A stretch of DNA of 64,000 nucleotides from Candidatus Aquicultor sp. Lineage in GTDB: Bacteria > Actinomycetota > Aquicultoria > Aquicultorales > Aquicultoraceae. The notes beneath the pieces were generated by a model. The model searched no databases and was not told the origin of the DNA. It worked only from the letters and a program-made list of their open reading frames with translations. Each line of letters begins with the position of its first letter. Within the stretch, counting starts at the first letter, position 1. Both the position numbers and the translations under genes were made by a program. Location of the stretch: NCBI GenBank assembly GCA_036504445.1, contig DASXVE010000030.1:57557-121556 (forward strand), in the 5' to 3' direction. Below, one piece after another: positions 53,987 to 63,318 of the stretch.

Positions 53987-54156
53987 ATCACCCCCAATAA
54001 ATTTGGCAAACTTCTTATTTTACTAGGATGCAAACATTATTATCTGTACCCAAAGCAAATCAGCATCTATTGTACTATAAATCATGCTCGCCCTACAGTC
54101 TCTTTTTTACAAGTAGTGGAATTGCTCATGGCAGAGTTCTGAGGGGCGCATAAAAA

Positions 54157-54184
54157 AAGCGACGGAACTTGCGTTCCGTCGCTT
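54157..54184 (-). terminator. Intrinsic terminator of the FBP aldolase/phosphatase gene
   Basis: On the minus strand AAGCGACGGAAC and GTTCCGTCGCTT form a 12-base-pair stem followed by TTTTT, 22 bases after the stop. Confidence 0.92.
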
Positions 54185-54206
54185 ACTATTTTTCAAAACG
54201 CGTTTC

Positions 54207-55328
54207 TTACTCGACCACTTCTGCTTCGGTCGTTTTCTCAAAACGTGATGCGAGTTTTTCCATAACCTGCGGCATAGTGGTGTATTCCATCTCATCGAGC
54301 GGCAGGCGATGCGGCTCAAACGGACCGTGTGTGCGAAAGTAATCGGCCACATTAAGTGCAAGCCTGCGGGCGTTATCGTAAGAGACGTCGCCGAGCATGT
54401 CGCGTGGCCCTACGAGCTTGCCTTTTGCAATCTGGAAGCCAAGACCGACAACGCGCGGTGGGCCGTCAAAGCGGGTTGGTGTATCTTGCGTTACCGATAC
54501 CGGCATGAGTGGGCCGTGATGGCTTCCCCTCATCCAACCGGCAACCGCATGCGGGAAGGAGAACGGCTCGAGCGCCTCGCCTACGGCCGGCAGACCGCTC
54601 TGGCAGCGAATGATCATGACCGGATCATCTTTACCAACGTAACGGCCGGCAAGCTTGTAAAGTTTCTGGGTCGATGTCGCCGCTGCGGGCTCCATATCCG
54701 TCTTACGGAAGACGTTCTTAACTACATAGCGGCTCGGAGCGCCGATAAATACCAGCATCTCGTAAAGCTCTTCTGGAAGCTTGAAGAAGATGCGTGTTTC
54801 CTCGACGAGGTCGTGCACTTCAAAAACAAATCCGTCGTGCATATTCGGGTCGATAACGAGGCCGATTGTGTTAAACGGATCGGCGAATACCTTATAAATT
54901 GGGAAGTTCCATGCACCTGGCTCGGTTTTGTCGGCTAAGAATACAAGAACCGGTTCACTCTTTCTCTCTTCAAACTCCATCTCGGCACAACCAGGACCCA
55001 TACCCTTGACATTGCCGGAAAACGCATCCGCTAAAAGGTCTTGACCTGCACCATACTGGCCCAGTTCTTTTGCTACCTCAGTGCATGCCTCAAATGTTTC
55101 CCATGCGAATTTGTGGACGTCAACATTGTCCATGCCGTGCTTGTGCGTCATGATAAGGGCGATGTCATCGCCAACCTTCTGGCGCGAGTAATCGATGATA
55201 AGGCCCTCTTTTTTAGCTGCTTCGAGCCTTTCCTCGGCCCTCTTAAGAAGCGCCGGGTGAACGTCACTGTGCCCAACGTAACCGCCGACATCAGCCTTAA
55301 TGACGCTCAGAGTAATTTTTCCAGGCAT
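54207..55328 (-). CDS. Fructose-1,6-bisphosphate aldolase/phosphatase (archaeal type V)
   Basis: Bifunctional gluconeogenic enzyme that condenses the triose phosphates to FBP and dephosphorylates it in one active site. The 373-residue protein starts MPGKITLSVIKADVGGYVGH, with metal-binding residues in VGDDIALIMTHKHGMDN and DLLADAFSGNVKGMGPG, then NTIGLVIDPNMHDGF and the substrate region GWMRGSHHGPLMPV. This enzyme is common in archaea and in deep-branching, often thermophilic or anaerobic bacteria. A perfect GGAGG precedes the ATG. It has a leader of about 180 bases. It implies sugar phosphate synthesis from small carbon units. Confidence 0.95.
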   Translation of the reverse strand: MPGKITLSVIKADVGGYVGHSDVHPALLKRAEERLEAAKKEGLIIDYSRQKVGDDIALIMTHKHGMDNVDVHKFAWETFEACTEVAKELGQYGAGQDLLADAFSGNVKGMGPGCAEMEFEERKSEPVLVFLADKTEPGAWNFPIYKVFADPFNTIGLVIDPNMHDGFVFEVHDLVEETRIFFKLPEELYEMLVFIGAPSRYVVKNVFRKTDMEPAAATSTQKLYKLAGRYVGKDDPVMIIRCQSGLPAVGEALEPFSFPHAVAGWMRGSHHGPLMPVSVTQDTPTRFDGPPRVVGLGFQIAKGKLVGPRDMLGDVSYDNARRLALNVADYFRTHGPFEPHRLPLDEMEYTTMPQVMEKLASRFEKTTEAEVVE

Positions 55329-55506
55329 TAATAAACCTCCTTCTAAATTTCGCTTAAATAGCGGGCAATAGGCTACTTAAGCAACCGAAACTGTTTTGTG
55401 CGCTTGCTTCAACATTGCTATCTAATTGTTGTTTAAGTGGGGTTTCCTGCTACAAGGAGAACGCAACAATGCGCCTTATTGTAGCCCAAGGTCTTACCTA
55501 GGATAC

Positions 55507-55538
55507 AGTATAGCACACAACAACCAGCTGCGTGTCAA
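55507..55538 (-). promoter_or_regulatory. Candidate promoter of the FBP aldolase/phosphatase gene
   Basis: On the minus strand a perfect TTGACA, a 20-base spacer and TGC-TATACT (extended -10 form). The spacing is longer than usual, so the extended -10 would have to carry it. Confidence 0.5.
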
Positions 55539-55844
55539 TTGTTACAGAATTTAACCGCAAACACTATATTCCTTCTTAAGTAGCTTTTGAGCGCCAAGCC
55601 AAACGGACAGCTAAGTTAGTGTAGTAAGCGGACTATAAAGAGTACGGGACACGATTCAACCCCGCATATTTCGTTCCACAAAATTTCACAATCTAAACAA
55701 GTTTTAAAGGATTAGGGCTTCATATTTGTTTTTGGTCGGCAAGATAGAGCTGCTGCGGCTTTGGGCACACACAAAATAGCCTGTAATGGCCGGGGTTATC
55801 TTCATGATATTCCGGCAAGCGCTGCTAGCGTACAAGGGGAAACA
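55539..55844. other. Intergenic region before the P-type ATPase
   Basis: About 300 bases with no supported gene or recognised riboswitch. An open frame joins the ATPase gene upstream to 55761 but has no ribosome site. AAGGGG lies five bases before the chosen ATG at 55845. Confidence 0.4.
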
Positions 55845-58535
55845 ATGGCGCAACCGGCATGGCACACCAAAGCCGTGGACGAGATTATTGCTGAGCTTAG
55901 AACGGATATCACAAGCGGTCTCCCGGAAGATGAAGCGTGGCGGCTGGAAGCATGCGGACCGAATGCGTTGCCGGAGAAAGCGCGGCCGACGGCGCTCGCC
56001 CTGTTTTTAAGCCAATTTAACGATTTCATTATATGGGTGCTTGTGGCGGCGGCATTGGTATCCGGTTTATTACTGCGCGAACTTACAGATACGCTGGCCA
56101 TTGTGGCGATACTGCTCCTTAACGCCGTCCTTGGATTTACGCAGGAATATCGTGCCGAACAGGCACTGGATGCGCTCAAAAAACTCACGGCACCGCAAGC
56201 AAGGGTTGTGCGTGGCGGCGTCGAGGAACGGCTACCGGCTCGCGACCTTGTGCCCGGTGATATCATCCTCATAGAAGGCGGTGACATCGTACCGGCGGAT
56301 GCGAGACTGGTATCTGCGGGCGCGCTCTTGGTCGGTGAGGCGGCGCTTACGGGTGAATCGGAAACGGCGGCAAAGACCGCAACAACCATCAGTGACCCAA
56401 ATATTCCGATTGGCGATCGCGACAATATGGTGTATTTAGGAACAATCGTTTCCGCCGGGCATGGCCGGGCGGTAGTTGTTGCAACCGGATTAGCGACTGA
56501 AATGGGCAGGATAGCCGAGCTTATCCAGGGAGGGGCGGAGAGGACCCCCTTGCAAACCGAGCTTAACTCGGTTGGACGGGGAATTGCGGTCATCGTTATC
56601 GCTGTTGCCGCTATTGTTTTTGTGACCGGCCTTCTCCGGGGATTTAGTCCGGTTTTTATGTTTCTGGCTTCTGTGAGCTTGGCTGTTGCCGCAATCCCTG
56701 AAGGACTTCCTGCAATTGTCACCGTGACGTTAGCGCTGAGTGTTCAGGCTATGGCGCAACACAATGCAATCGTGCGCCGCCTCAGCGCAGTAGAAACACT
56801 CGGCGCAACCACGGTTATCTGCACAGATAAAACAGGCACGTTAACCCAAAACCGGATGACGGTCGAGCGTATTTATGTAGGCGGGCACATGTCCTCTCTC
56901 GCAGACGGACATATTACCGGCGAGGCCGCGACATCTGCTGATGATATCACTAAGTTGCTGACAATTGCTACGCTCTGTAATGATGCGCACAGAATCGGCG
57001 ATGGGAAGCTTACCGGTGACCCGACAGAAACCGCGCTTATATCGTTTGCGGATGCCTTAGGGCAGAGAAAAGAACTCCTCGAAATCGAGCATCCACGTGT
57101 AGGCGAGATTCCGTTCGACTCGGAGAGAAAACGGATGACAACGATAAACCGGGATACTAACGGCTTCCTGGTGCTTACAAAAGGCGCCCCGGAGGTTGTA
57201 CTTTCGCGATGCGAATACCAGCTCGTCAACGGGCATGTGCAACAGCTTTCAGCGAAAGCGCGGTCGCACATTATTGAGACCACTAGCACGCTCTCATCCG
57301 AAGGGTATCGCAATTTGGCGCTTGCCTATAAAACAATAGATGCGAAGCCTCGGGCGGCAATTGAGGCTACAGATAAGGTTGAGCGTGATCTCGTTTTTGC
57401 GGGGCTGATCAGCATGGCCGACCCTCCGCGACCGGAAGTTGCCACGGCTATTAAAACCACACAAACCGCTGGTATGCACGTCGTGATGGTCACCGGCGAC
57501 CATAAGCTTACCGCAAGGGCGATCGCTGAACGAATTGGTCTTCTGGACAACAAGTATGTGCTTACCGGCGCTGAGCTTGGCGCAATGGACGTAAGTGCAC
57601 TTGCCGCAACTATCGAAAATATCGCCGTGCTATCGCGCGTTAATCCGGAGGATAAGGTAAAAATTGTGCAGGCGTTTAAGCAGCGAGGAGACATCGTTGC
57701 TATGACCGGTGACGGCGTTAATGACGCGCCTGCCGTCAAAAAGGCCGACGTTGGAATTGCGATGGGTAAAGTTGGAACCGATGTCACAAAAGAGGCGTCC
57801 GATGTCATTCTCGCCGATGACAACTTCGCAACCATCGTGGCTGCTGTGCGGCAAGGACGTCTCACCTATGATAACCTGAAGAAGTTCATATTGTTTCTCC
57901 TCTCCTGCAATGCGAGTGAAGTGTTCACGGTCTTTATCGCGTTAATGATCGGATTACCGGTGCCGCTGTTGCCGGTGCAAATCCTCTTAACCAACCTCAT
58001 TACCGATGGCTTCCCGGCGCTCGCGCTTGGGGTTGAACCGCCCGCCGGCGACCTCATGAGGCGCCAGCCACGCCGGATTGGCGAAGGCATTCTCTCTAGA
58101 CCGCGCTTGGTTCGAGTCATTTGGCAAGGCTTTGTACTGACAATCGGCATCCTTGGCGCATTTGTCGGAGCGCTCATTGTTGAAGGCACGCCGCTTTTTT
58201 CGGGTGGAGGGATAGTGCAAACCAGCTCGCTTTCCACCGCCCAAACCGTGGCGTTTACAACCATGGTAGCAATTCAGCTTTTGCATTCACTAAACTACCG
58301 CACGGCGGCGACGACACTGTTCTCAAGAGAGGTATTTCTCAATCGCTACCTGCTCATTGCGATTGCGGGGTCGTTCGCACTACAACTCGTCATCATCTAT
58401 GTGCCGTTTCTTCAATCACTCTTCAACACCCGGCCGCTCGGCGTCAATGAATGGCTCGTCGTTCTCGCCGCAATCCTGCCGGCAATGATCATCATCGATG
58501 TTACCAAGACCAGAAACAGCGTCGGTCGCTTCTAA
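55845..58535 (+). CDS. Ca2+-transporting P-type ATPase (P2A)
   Basis: Cation pump of 896 residues. Actuator motif LTGESETA, phosphorylation motif CTDKTGTLTQNR, nucleotide-domain KGAPEVVLSRC and hinge MTGDGVNDAPAVKKADVGIAMG are intact. The transport residues of SERCA-type site II/I are present: PEGLPA in M4, SCNASEVF in M5 (Asn, Glu) and LLTNLITDG in M6 (Asn, Thr, Asp), so Ca2+ export is well supported. Start at 55845 is chosen from AAGGGG upstream. It is transcribed in the same direction as the DedA gene. Confidence 0.94.
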   Translation: MAQPAWHTKAVDEIIAELRTDITSGLPEDEAWRLEACGPNALPEKARPTALALFLSQFNDFIIWVLVAAALVSGLLLRELTDTLAIVAILLLNAVLGFTQEYRAEQALDALKKLTAPQARVVRGGVEERLPARDLVPGDIILIEGGDIVPADARLVSAGALLVGEAALTGESETAAKTATTISDPNIPIGDRDNMVYLGTIVSAGHGRAVVVATGLATEMGRIAELIQGGAERTPLQTELNSVGRGIAVIVIAVAAIVFVTGLLRGFSPVFMFLASVSLAVAAIPEGLPAIVTVTLALSVQAMAQHNAIVRRLSAVETLGATTVICTDKTGTLTQNRMTVERIYVGGHMSSLADGHITGEAATSADDITKLLTIATLCNDAHRIGDGKLTGDPTETALISFADALGQRKELLEIEHPRVGEIPFDSERKRMTTINRDTNGFLVLTKGAPEVVLSRCEYQLVNGHVQQLSAKARSHIIETTSTLSSEGYRNLALAYKTIDAKPRAAIEATDKVERDLVFAGLISMADPPRPEVATAIKTTQTAGMHVVMVTGDHKLTARAIAERIGLLDNKYVLTGAELGAMDVSALAATIENIAVLSRVNPEDKVKIVQAFKQRGDIVAMTGDGVNDAPAVKKADVGIAMGKVGTDVTKEASDVILADDNFATIVAAVRQGRLTYDNLKKFILFLLSCNASEVFTVFIALMIGLPVPLLPVQILLTNLITDGFPALALGVEPPAGDLMRRQPRRIGEGILSRPRLVRVIWQGFVLTIGILGAFVGALIVEGTPLFSGGGIVQTSSLSTAQTVAFTTMVAIQLLHSLNYRTAATTLFSREVFLNRYLLIAIAGSFALQLVIIYVPFLQSLFNTRPLGVNEWLVVLAAILPAMIIIDVTKTRNSVGRF

Positions 58536-58668
58536 CCGGGTTGCCTTAAAAATTACGCGCACATATGGTACTGTATATTGGTTGTGTAGTCTCGGTGTAA
58601 TTTATTGTTGAGTGTGCCGGGTGCCGCTCACGTTTTCATGAAGACTTTTGCCGTGTGAAAGGGAAATC

Positions 58669-59298
58669 ATGTCACTACTAGACCTAATAGCCAACACCGT
58701 CGTGTTTGTCATTAAAGAATTCGGGTATCCTGCGGTTTTTATAGCGATGTTTTTGGAAAGCGCTTGTATCCCCATCCCGTCCGAGGTAGTGATGCCGTTC
58801 AGTGGTTTTGCGTCATCGCAGGGGGTGCTGTCGTTTTGGCCTGTGGTAGCCATAGGCGTCTTAGGGCAAACATGCGGCTCGACTATCACTTACTTTATTG
58901 GCAAAAGCGGTGGTAGAAGGCTGCTCGAGAAGTACGGTAAATATGTGCTTATAGCCACCAAAGATATTAAAAAAGCAGACGGCTGGTTTGATCGCTACGG
59001 CGAAGCCACTGTTCTCTTTACGAGAATGATGCCGGTTGTTCGCACGTTTATCTCGCTACCGGCCGGTATATCGAGAATGGGTTTTAGTAAGTTTCTCGCG
59101 TACTCCGTCATCGGCATCATCCCTTGGACTCTCATGCTGACATATGTCGGTGTCAAGATGGGACAGAACTGGGAACGGATTCGAAATGTCTTCCACGGCT
59201 TTGATTATGCGATCGTTGCCGTGTTTGCCGTTTTAGTTGCTGTGTATGTGTGGAACCACATTAAGCACGCACAAGAAGCGCCGCAGGAGCAAGAGTAG
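58669..59298 (+). CDS. DedA family membrane protein
   Basis: A 209-residue protein of the DedA (SNARE-associated/VTT) family, thought to flip undecaprenyl phosphate or phospholipids. It shows FLESACIPIPSEVVMPFSG, with the Glu-x-Pro motif, GQTCGSTITYFIGKSGG, a re-entrant region with FTRMMPVVRTFISLPAG (the essential Arg residues) and the GMGFSKFLAYSVIG-like segment. About five hydrophobic segments. The ATG at 58669 has AAAGGG upstream. It is convergent with ddl at 59316. Confidence 0.92.
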   Translation: MSLLDLIANTVVFVIKEFGYPAVFIAMFLESACIPIPSEVVMPFSGFASSQGVLSFWPVVAIGVLGQTCGSTITYFIGKSGGRRLLEKYGKYVLIATKDIKKADGWFDRYGEATVLFTRMMPVVRTFISLPAGISRMGFSKFLAYSVIGIIPWTLMLTYVGVKMGQNWERIRNVFHGFDYAIVAVFAVLVAVYVWNHIKHAQEAPQEQE

Positions 59299-59315
59299 AC
59301 TTCTGCTGTGACGGT

Positions 59316-60251
59316 CTAGGCTCGGCCATCAAGCGCGAGCTCAACGATATATGAGACCAGCTCGGGGAATTCATAACCGCCGGCACGCGCCGCATCAGGA
59401 AAGAGGCTCAGGTTCGTCATGCCGGGGATTGTGTTTATCTCGAGTACGTATGGCGTCCCGTCCCCGCCGACAATGATATCAACCCGGGAAAACCCACGGC
59501 ACCCGATCGCGTTATGAGCTTTAATAGCCATTTCTTGCGCTTGTTGTTGCTGCTCTTCAGGGATACGCGCCGGGATAATGTGTTTGCTTAAGCCGGCGGT
59601 ATATTTTGTTTTATAGTCATAAAAACCGGTTGTCGTCTCAACTTCCAGCGTCGGGAGCGCCTGTGGCTCGTTCCCTAGAATACCGACGGTAATCTCGGTC
59701 CCCGTAACGAATTGCTCCAACACGACTTCATCATCATATAGAAACGCAGTTTCAATCGCCCCGGCAAGCTCGCCCTCGTTGTCGACAATACTCATACCGA
59801 TAGTTGAGCCCTCACACACGGGTTTAACGACAACCGGAAGGCCGACTTCGCGCATAGCTTCGGTTAGCATATCCGTGCTTAAAGAATATGCTTGCTTCGA
59901 GATTACGGAAAAGCGGGGCGTCGTAATACCTGCGGATTCGAAAATGCGCTTGGATATCGCTTTATTGATGCCGATTGCGCTTGCCAAAACGCCCGAGCCC
60001 GTATATGGCAAGTCGAGAATTTCAAGCATGCCTTGAACTGTGCCGTCTTCGCCAAAGCGCCCGTGCAGCGCTATAAAAACGACGGCGGGCTTCAACGCAA
60101 GTAGCGTCTGCCCGACACGCTCATTGAGCTCAACTTTTACCGTATCGTACCCCTTTAATATAAGGGCGTTATAGATTTGTTCGCCTGTTAAGAGCGAGAT
60201 CTCGCGCTCCGCCGAGCGCCCACCCATTAAAACCGCGACTTTCTTACTCAC
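59316..60251 (-). CDS. ddl: D-alanine--D-alanine ligase
   Basis: Canonical Ddl, 311 residues, making the D-Ala-D-Ala end of cell-wall precursors. VLMGGRSAEREISL holds the substrate Glu; CEGSTIGMS gives the omega-loop Ser; the EAKY-type motif is KTKY with both Lys and Tyr, pointing to D-Ala rather than D-lactate as second substrate; RVDIIVGGDGTPYVLEINTIPG provides the Mg2+ ligands. GTG start with GAGGA upstream. Compare the divergent copy at 33660-34610. It is followed convergently by dedA. Confidence 0.95.
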   Translation of the reverse strand: MSKKVAVLMGGRSAEREISLLTGEQIYNALILKGYDTVKVELNERVGQTLLALKPAVVFIALHGRFGEDGTVQGMLEILDLPYTGSGVLASAIGINKAISKRIFESAGITTPRFSVISKQAYSLSTDMLTEAMREVGLPVVVKPVCEGSTIGMSIVDNEGELAGAIETAFLYDDEVVLEQFVTGTEITVGILGNEPQALPTLEVETTTGFYDYKTKYTAGLSKHIIPARIPEEQQQQAQEMAIKAHNAIGCRGFSRVDIIVGGDGTPYVLEINTIPGMTNLSLFPDAARAGGYEFPELVSYIVELALDGRA

Positions 60252-60409
60252 AACAATTCCTCATCTGTAGTGCTCATATTTCCAATGGTTATCATTCCGG
60301 GTACTGCTACGATTACCTCACTACCCGGGGCCGCATAAGCGCCGGTTGGCCATGATGTGCAGCATTGATTATAGTATAGAACTATAGTGGACCTTCTCGA
60401 GAAGCACTT

Positions 60410-60712
60410 CTATGCTTCGCTTAAGTGGTACTCCTCGAGCTGGGATTTAATCTCATCGAGTTGCTTGCGTAAATTGCGCTCTTGCAAACCTACGACTTTT
60501 TCTACTTGGATGGCCGCTTGATCGATGCAGGCCCGGGCTTGATCGATTAGCTCGATAACTGTCGCTCGAATACCTGTCGCTCTATGTGCAATCTGGCCTC
60601 TCACCTGAGCACCTGTAAGGGGTGTTAATAAGAGCCCTATTATAGCGCCCGCCGCCAAGCCCAGGAGTAAGCCTAAACTAAATTCAGCAGCGCCAAAACG
60701 TTTATCTTCCAT
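60410..60712 (-). CDS. YtxH-like small membrane protein
   Basis: A 100-residue protein with one Gly/Ala/Leu-rich hydrophobic helix (about 10-32, LGLLLGLAAGAIIGLLLTPL) followed by a helical charged tail (about 35-95). The TP.TGxxxR pattern after the helix is like YtxH proteins. The ATG at 60712 has GGAGGG seven bases upstream; the frame extends 11 codons further without a site. Function unknown; it lies between ddl and parB. Confidence 0.78.
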   Translation of the reverse strand: MEDKRFGAAEFSLGLLLGLAAGAIIGLLLTPLTGAQVRGQIAHRATGIRATVIELIDQARACIDQAAIQVEKVVGLQERNLRKQLDEIKSQLEEYHLSEA

Positions 60713-60804
60713 TTGCTTCCCTCCACAAACTGAGCATGTCCTCATCTCTATCTTAACCCAGGATGCAATATTTACAAATACTGGGCATCGAGAAACATGC
60801 CGCG

Positions 60805-61677
60805 CTACTTCTCGGATTCTAATATTCCCAGGATACGTTGCAGATCAACTTCCGACTTAAAGTGGATCTCCACGCGCCCCTTCTCGCCTTGCAGTTTCAC
60901 TTTAACCTTGGCGGAGAGTTGCTTCGATAGATCTCTTGCTTTGATGCGATAGTGCATAGGGGTCGGTGTTGCTTTGCGTTCCTTCTCGGGATTTTGCCAC
61001 AACTTTGCCAGCGCTTCGGTTTGCCGCACCGTTAAACCCCCGGCGACCACGCGCTCTGCAAGCTTGATTTGTAGTTCTTCGGTCGAAAGCGACAGGACGG
61101 TTCGCGCATGCCCTGCTTGCAACGTACCCTCAACAATCATTTGTTTAACCGCATCCGGCAGCCTTAAGAGGCGTATCATATTGGCAACAGTGCTGCGCTT
61201 TTTGCCCACCCGCTGAGCGATTTCTTCTTGTGTAAAATCGAAGTCTTCGACCAGATGATAATAGGCGGCGGCTTCCTCGAGCGCGTTGAGATCTTGCCGC
61301 TGGACATTCTCGATTATCGCAAGCTCGATCGCTTCGATGTCCGATGTCTCCCGTATAAGCGCCGGTACGGTTTCGAGACCGGCCGCTTTTGCTGCCCGCC
61401 ACCTACGCTCACCAACAATAAGTTCGTACAGCGTCCCAACCGGGCGAACCACAACCGGTTGGATTAAACCGTGCTCCTTAACCGAAGACAAAAGCTCATC
61501 AAACGACTCCTCGTCGAAGGTCTTGCGCGGCTGGTTCGGGTTGGGCACGATTTTTGTAATCGGTATATCCTGAAGGCGGCCCGCTTGCTCGTCGTCGAGG
61601 AGCAGCGGGGCGCTTGCTTCGTGCGTTATGGTTGGTATCAGCGATTCGAGCCCTCTACCCAGTCCTCTTTTTTGCAC
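60805..61677 (-). CDS. parB: Chromosome partitioning protein ParB
   Basis: CTPase clamp that loads at parS sites near the origin. The 290-residue protein begins KRGLGRGLESLIP, typical of chromosomal ParB, with NPNQPRKTF, the CTP/arginine motif VGERRWRAAK, ENVQRQDLNALEEA, the HTH with EEIAQRVGKKRSTVAN and a C-terminal dimer domain. GTG start, 23 bases inside parA, so coupled. No perfect parS was seen in the window. Confidence 0.96.
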   Translation of the reverse strand: MQKRGLGRGLESLIPTITHEASAPLLLDDEQAGRLQDIPITKIVPNPNQPRKTFDEESFDELLSSVKEHGLIQPVVVRPVGTLYELIVGERRWRAAKAAGLETVPALIRETSDIEAIELAIIENVQRQDLNALEEAAAYYHLVEDFDFTQEEIAQRVGKKRSTVANMIRLLRLPDAVKQMIVEGTLQAGHARTVLSLSTEELQIKLAERVVAGGLTVRQTEALAKLWQNPEKERKATPTPMHYRIKARDLSKQLSAKVKVKLQGEKGRVEIHFKSEVDLQRILGILESEK

Positions 61678-62539
61678 GCTCCATCACTTCCCTTGCAAAT
61701 TGTTGATATGCTTGTGCGCCTTTTGACTGCGCATCATAGCGATTTATCGGGACACCGAAGCTCGGTGCCTCGCTCAGACGGACCGTCCGCGGTATCACGG
61801 TATCGAACACTAGTTCGTGAAAAAACTTCTTAACTTCATCGATGACCTGTTGTGATAGGCGCGTGCGGATGTCATGCATGGTCATGAGCACACCGCCGAT
61901 TTTCAAGTCCGGGTTGAGGTTGTTCTTAACCAAACGAACACTCTCAAGTAGCTTGCTTAAGCCTTCAAGCGCATAAAACTCACACTGCACCGGAATAATA
62001 AGCTCTTCGACCGCGGTAAGCGCATTCACCGTGAGAAGCCCGAGCGACGGCGGGCAGTCGATAATAATGTAATCATAATGCGACTTAATCTGCGAAATCG
62101 ACCGCTTGAGCCGGTGCTCTCTCGAGAGTGCCGACACGAGCTCGATCTCAGCCCCCGCGAGCTGTACGGTAGCCGGAGCGATGAAAAGATTCTTTATCTG
62201 AGTGCGGATGATGATGGCCGAAAGCGGTTTCTCATCAACAATCACATCATACATACACGCAGGTAATGAGTCTTTATCAACACCCAGACCGCTGCTGGTA
62301 TTGCCTTGAGGATCAAAATCAATAAGGAGCACCTTCTGCCCCATATCCGCAAGATACGACCCTAAGTTGACGGCGGTCGTGCTTTTACCAACGCCGCCTT
62401 TCTGGTTAACCACCGCGTAGGTAAGCCCGCTCCGCTCGCCGGAACTATCGTGCGAGGGGTAGTCGGTCGCTATGGGTTTTTCGGCTCTAATTTCTTCCTC
62501 AAGTTGTTGTAGTCGACGAGAAAATAGCCCTAATGCCAT
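61655..62539 (-). CDS. parA: Chromosome partitioning ATPase ParA (Soj)
   Basis: Walker-type ATPase, 294 residues. It has the deviant Walker A KGGVGKSTTAVNLG, DFDPQGNTSSGLG, Walker B IIIDCPPSLGLLT and FYALEGLSKLL of the ParA/Soj group. An N-terminal extension of about 38 residues (Arg/Glu-rich) precedes the core; such extensions in other ParA proteins can contact ParB. It overlaps parB and follows rsmG by 41 bases. Confidence 0.96.
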   Translation of the reverse strand: MALGLFSRRLQQLEEEIRAEKPIATDYPSHDSSGERSGLTYAVVNQKGGVGKSTTAVNLGSYLADMGQKVLLIDFDPQGNTSSGLGVDKDSLPACMYDVIVDEKPLSAIIIRTQIKNLFIAPATVQLAGAEIELVSALSREHRLKRSISQIKSHYDYIIIDCPPSLGLLTVNALTAVEELIIPVQCEFYALEGLSKLLESVRLVKNNLNPDLKIGGVLMTMHDIRTRLSQQVIDEVKKFFHELVFDTVIPRTVRLSEAPSFGVPINRYDAQSKGAQAYQQFAREVMERAKKRTG

Positions 62540-62580
62540 GGTTACCCTTTTCTAAGCTGCGTTTTTTCCTGCTTGTCGTG

Positions 62581-63318
62581 CTACTTTAGCAGCGGTCGTT
62601 TGGTCGGTATCCCGGCCTTTCGGGGATAGGTGGGCGGCGTCGATTTTTCCTTTGCGATCGATACCAAATACCGCTCTGCTTGAAGAAATGGTACCATAAC
62701 TTGAGCTATCTCTTCAACGCAACCGCCAAGTATATGCACGGCAAATTCCGCTTTTTTTACCTCTTCTTCAACGCCCTTTGCTTTATAGCAAACAAAGCGC
62801 CCACCTATTATTACCAGGGGAAGTGCGTACTCTGCGAGCACCGCAACCTCGGCGACAGCCCGAGAGAGCGCCATATTGAAGTATTCACGATATTTTTGAA
62901 TGCGACCAAAATCTTCGGCACGTTGGGCAACCACCGTAACCTCGCTAAGTTCAAGGATATCGGTGATATGCTCCAGAAAACCTGCTTTTTTTATTGAAGA
63001 TTCAAGAAGTGTAAGCTCGATATCCGGTCGGGTGATTTTTAATGGTATACCGGGAAAACCGGCACCGGCACCGATATCGACCACGGCTGCGCTATACGGA
63101 ATATTGCATACACTCAAAAGAGATATTGAATCGAGAAAATGCTTGGTAACAATATCATGCGGGTCGGTAATGGTTGTGAGGTTGAACCGGTCGTTCCACT
63201 CTTGGAGCTCGACAAGATAGCGCATAAAGTCGGTGACTTGAGCGTCGGTAAGCTTTATATTAAGCTCACTCGCACCTTTAGCTAAGAGCTCGGCTGGTGT
63301 CGGATTCATCGATTGCAT
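62581..63318 (-). CDS. rsmG: 16S rRNA (guanine-527-N7)-methyltransferase
   Basis: Methylates G527 of 16S rRNA; also called GidB. The 245-residue protein has NDRFNLTTITDP, the SAM-binding motif VVDIGAGAGFPGIPLKI, LLESSIKKAGFLEHI and the ALSRAVAEVAVLAEYA segment. The start is uncertain: 63318 or 63309 are favoured on protein length; both lie inside the end of mnmG, and a clear ribosome site is lacking. Operon mnmG-rsmG-parA-parB is standard near oriC. Confidence 0.95.
   Translation of the reverse strand: MQSMNPTPAELLAKGASELNIKLTDAQVTDFMRYLVELQEWNDRFNLTTITDPHDIVTKHFLDSISLLSVCNIPYSAAVVDIGAGAGFPGIPLKITRPDIELTLLESSIKKAGFLEHITDILELSEVTVVAQRAEDFGRIQKYREYFNMALSRAVAEVAVLAEYALPLVIIGGRFVCYKAKGVEEEVKKAEFAVHILGGCVEEIAQVMVPFLQAERYLVSIAKEKSTPPTYPRKAGIPTKRPLLK

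Noticed and set aside
54107..54361. 84-codon minus-strand frame over the end of the FBP gene and its terminator
   Set aside because: It overlaps a strong terminator and a conserved gene in another frame; no ribosome site.
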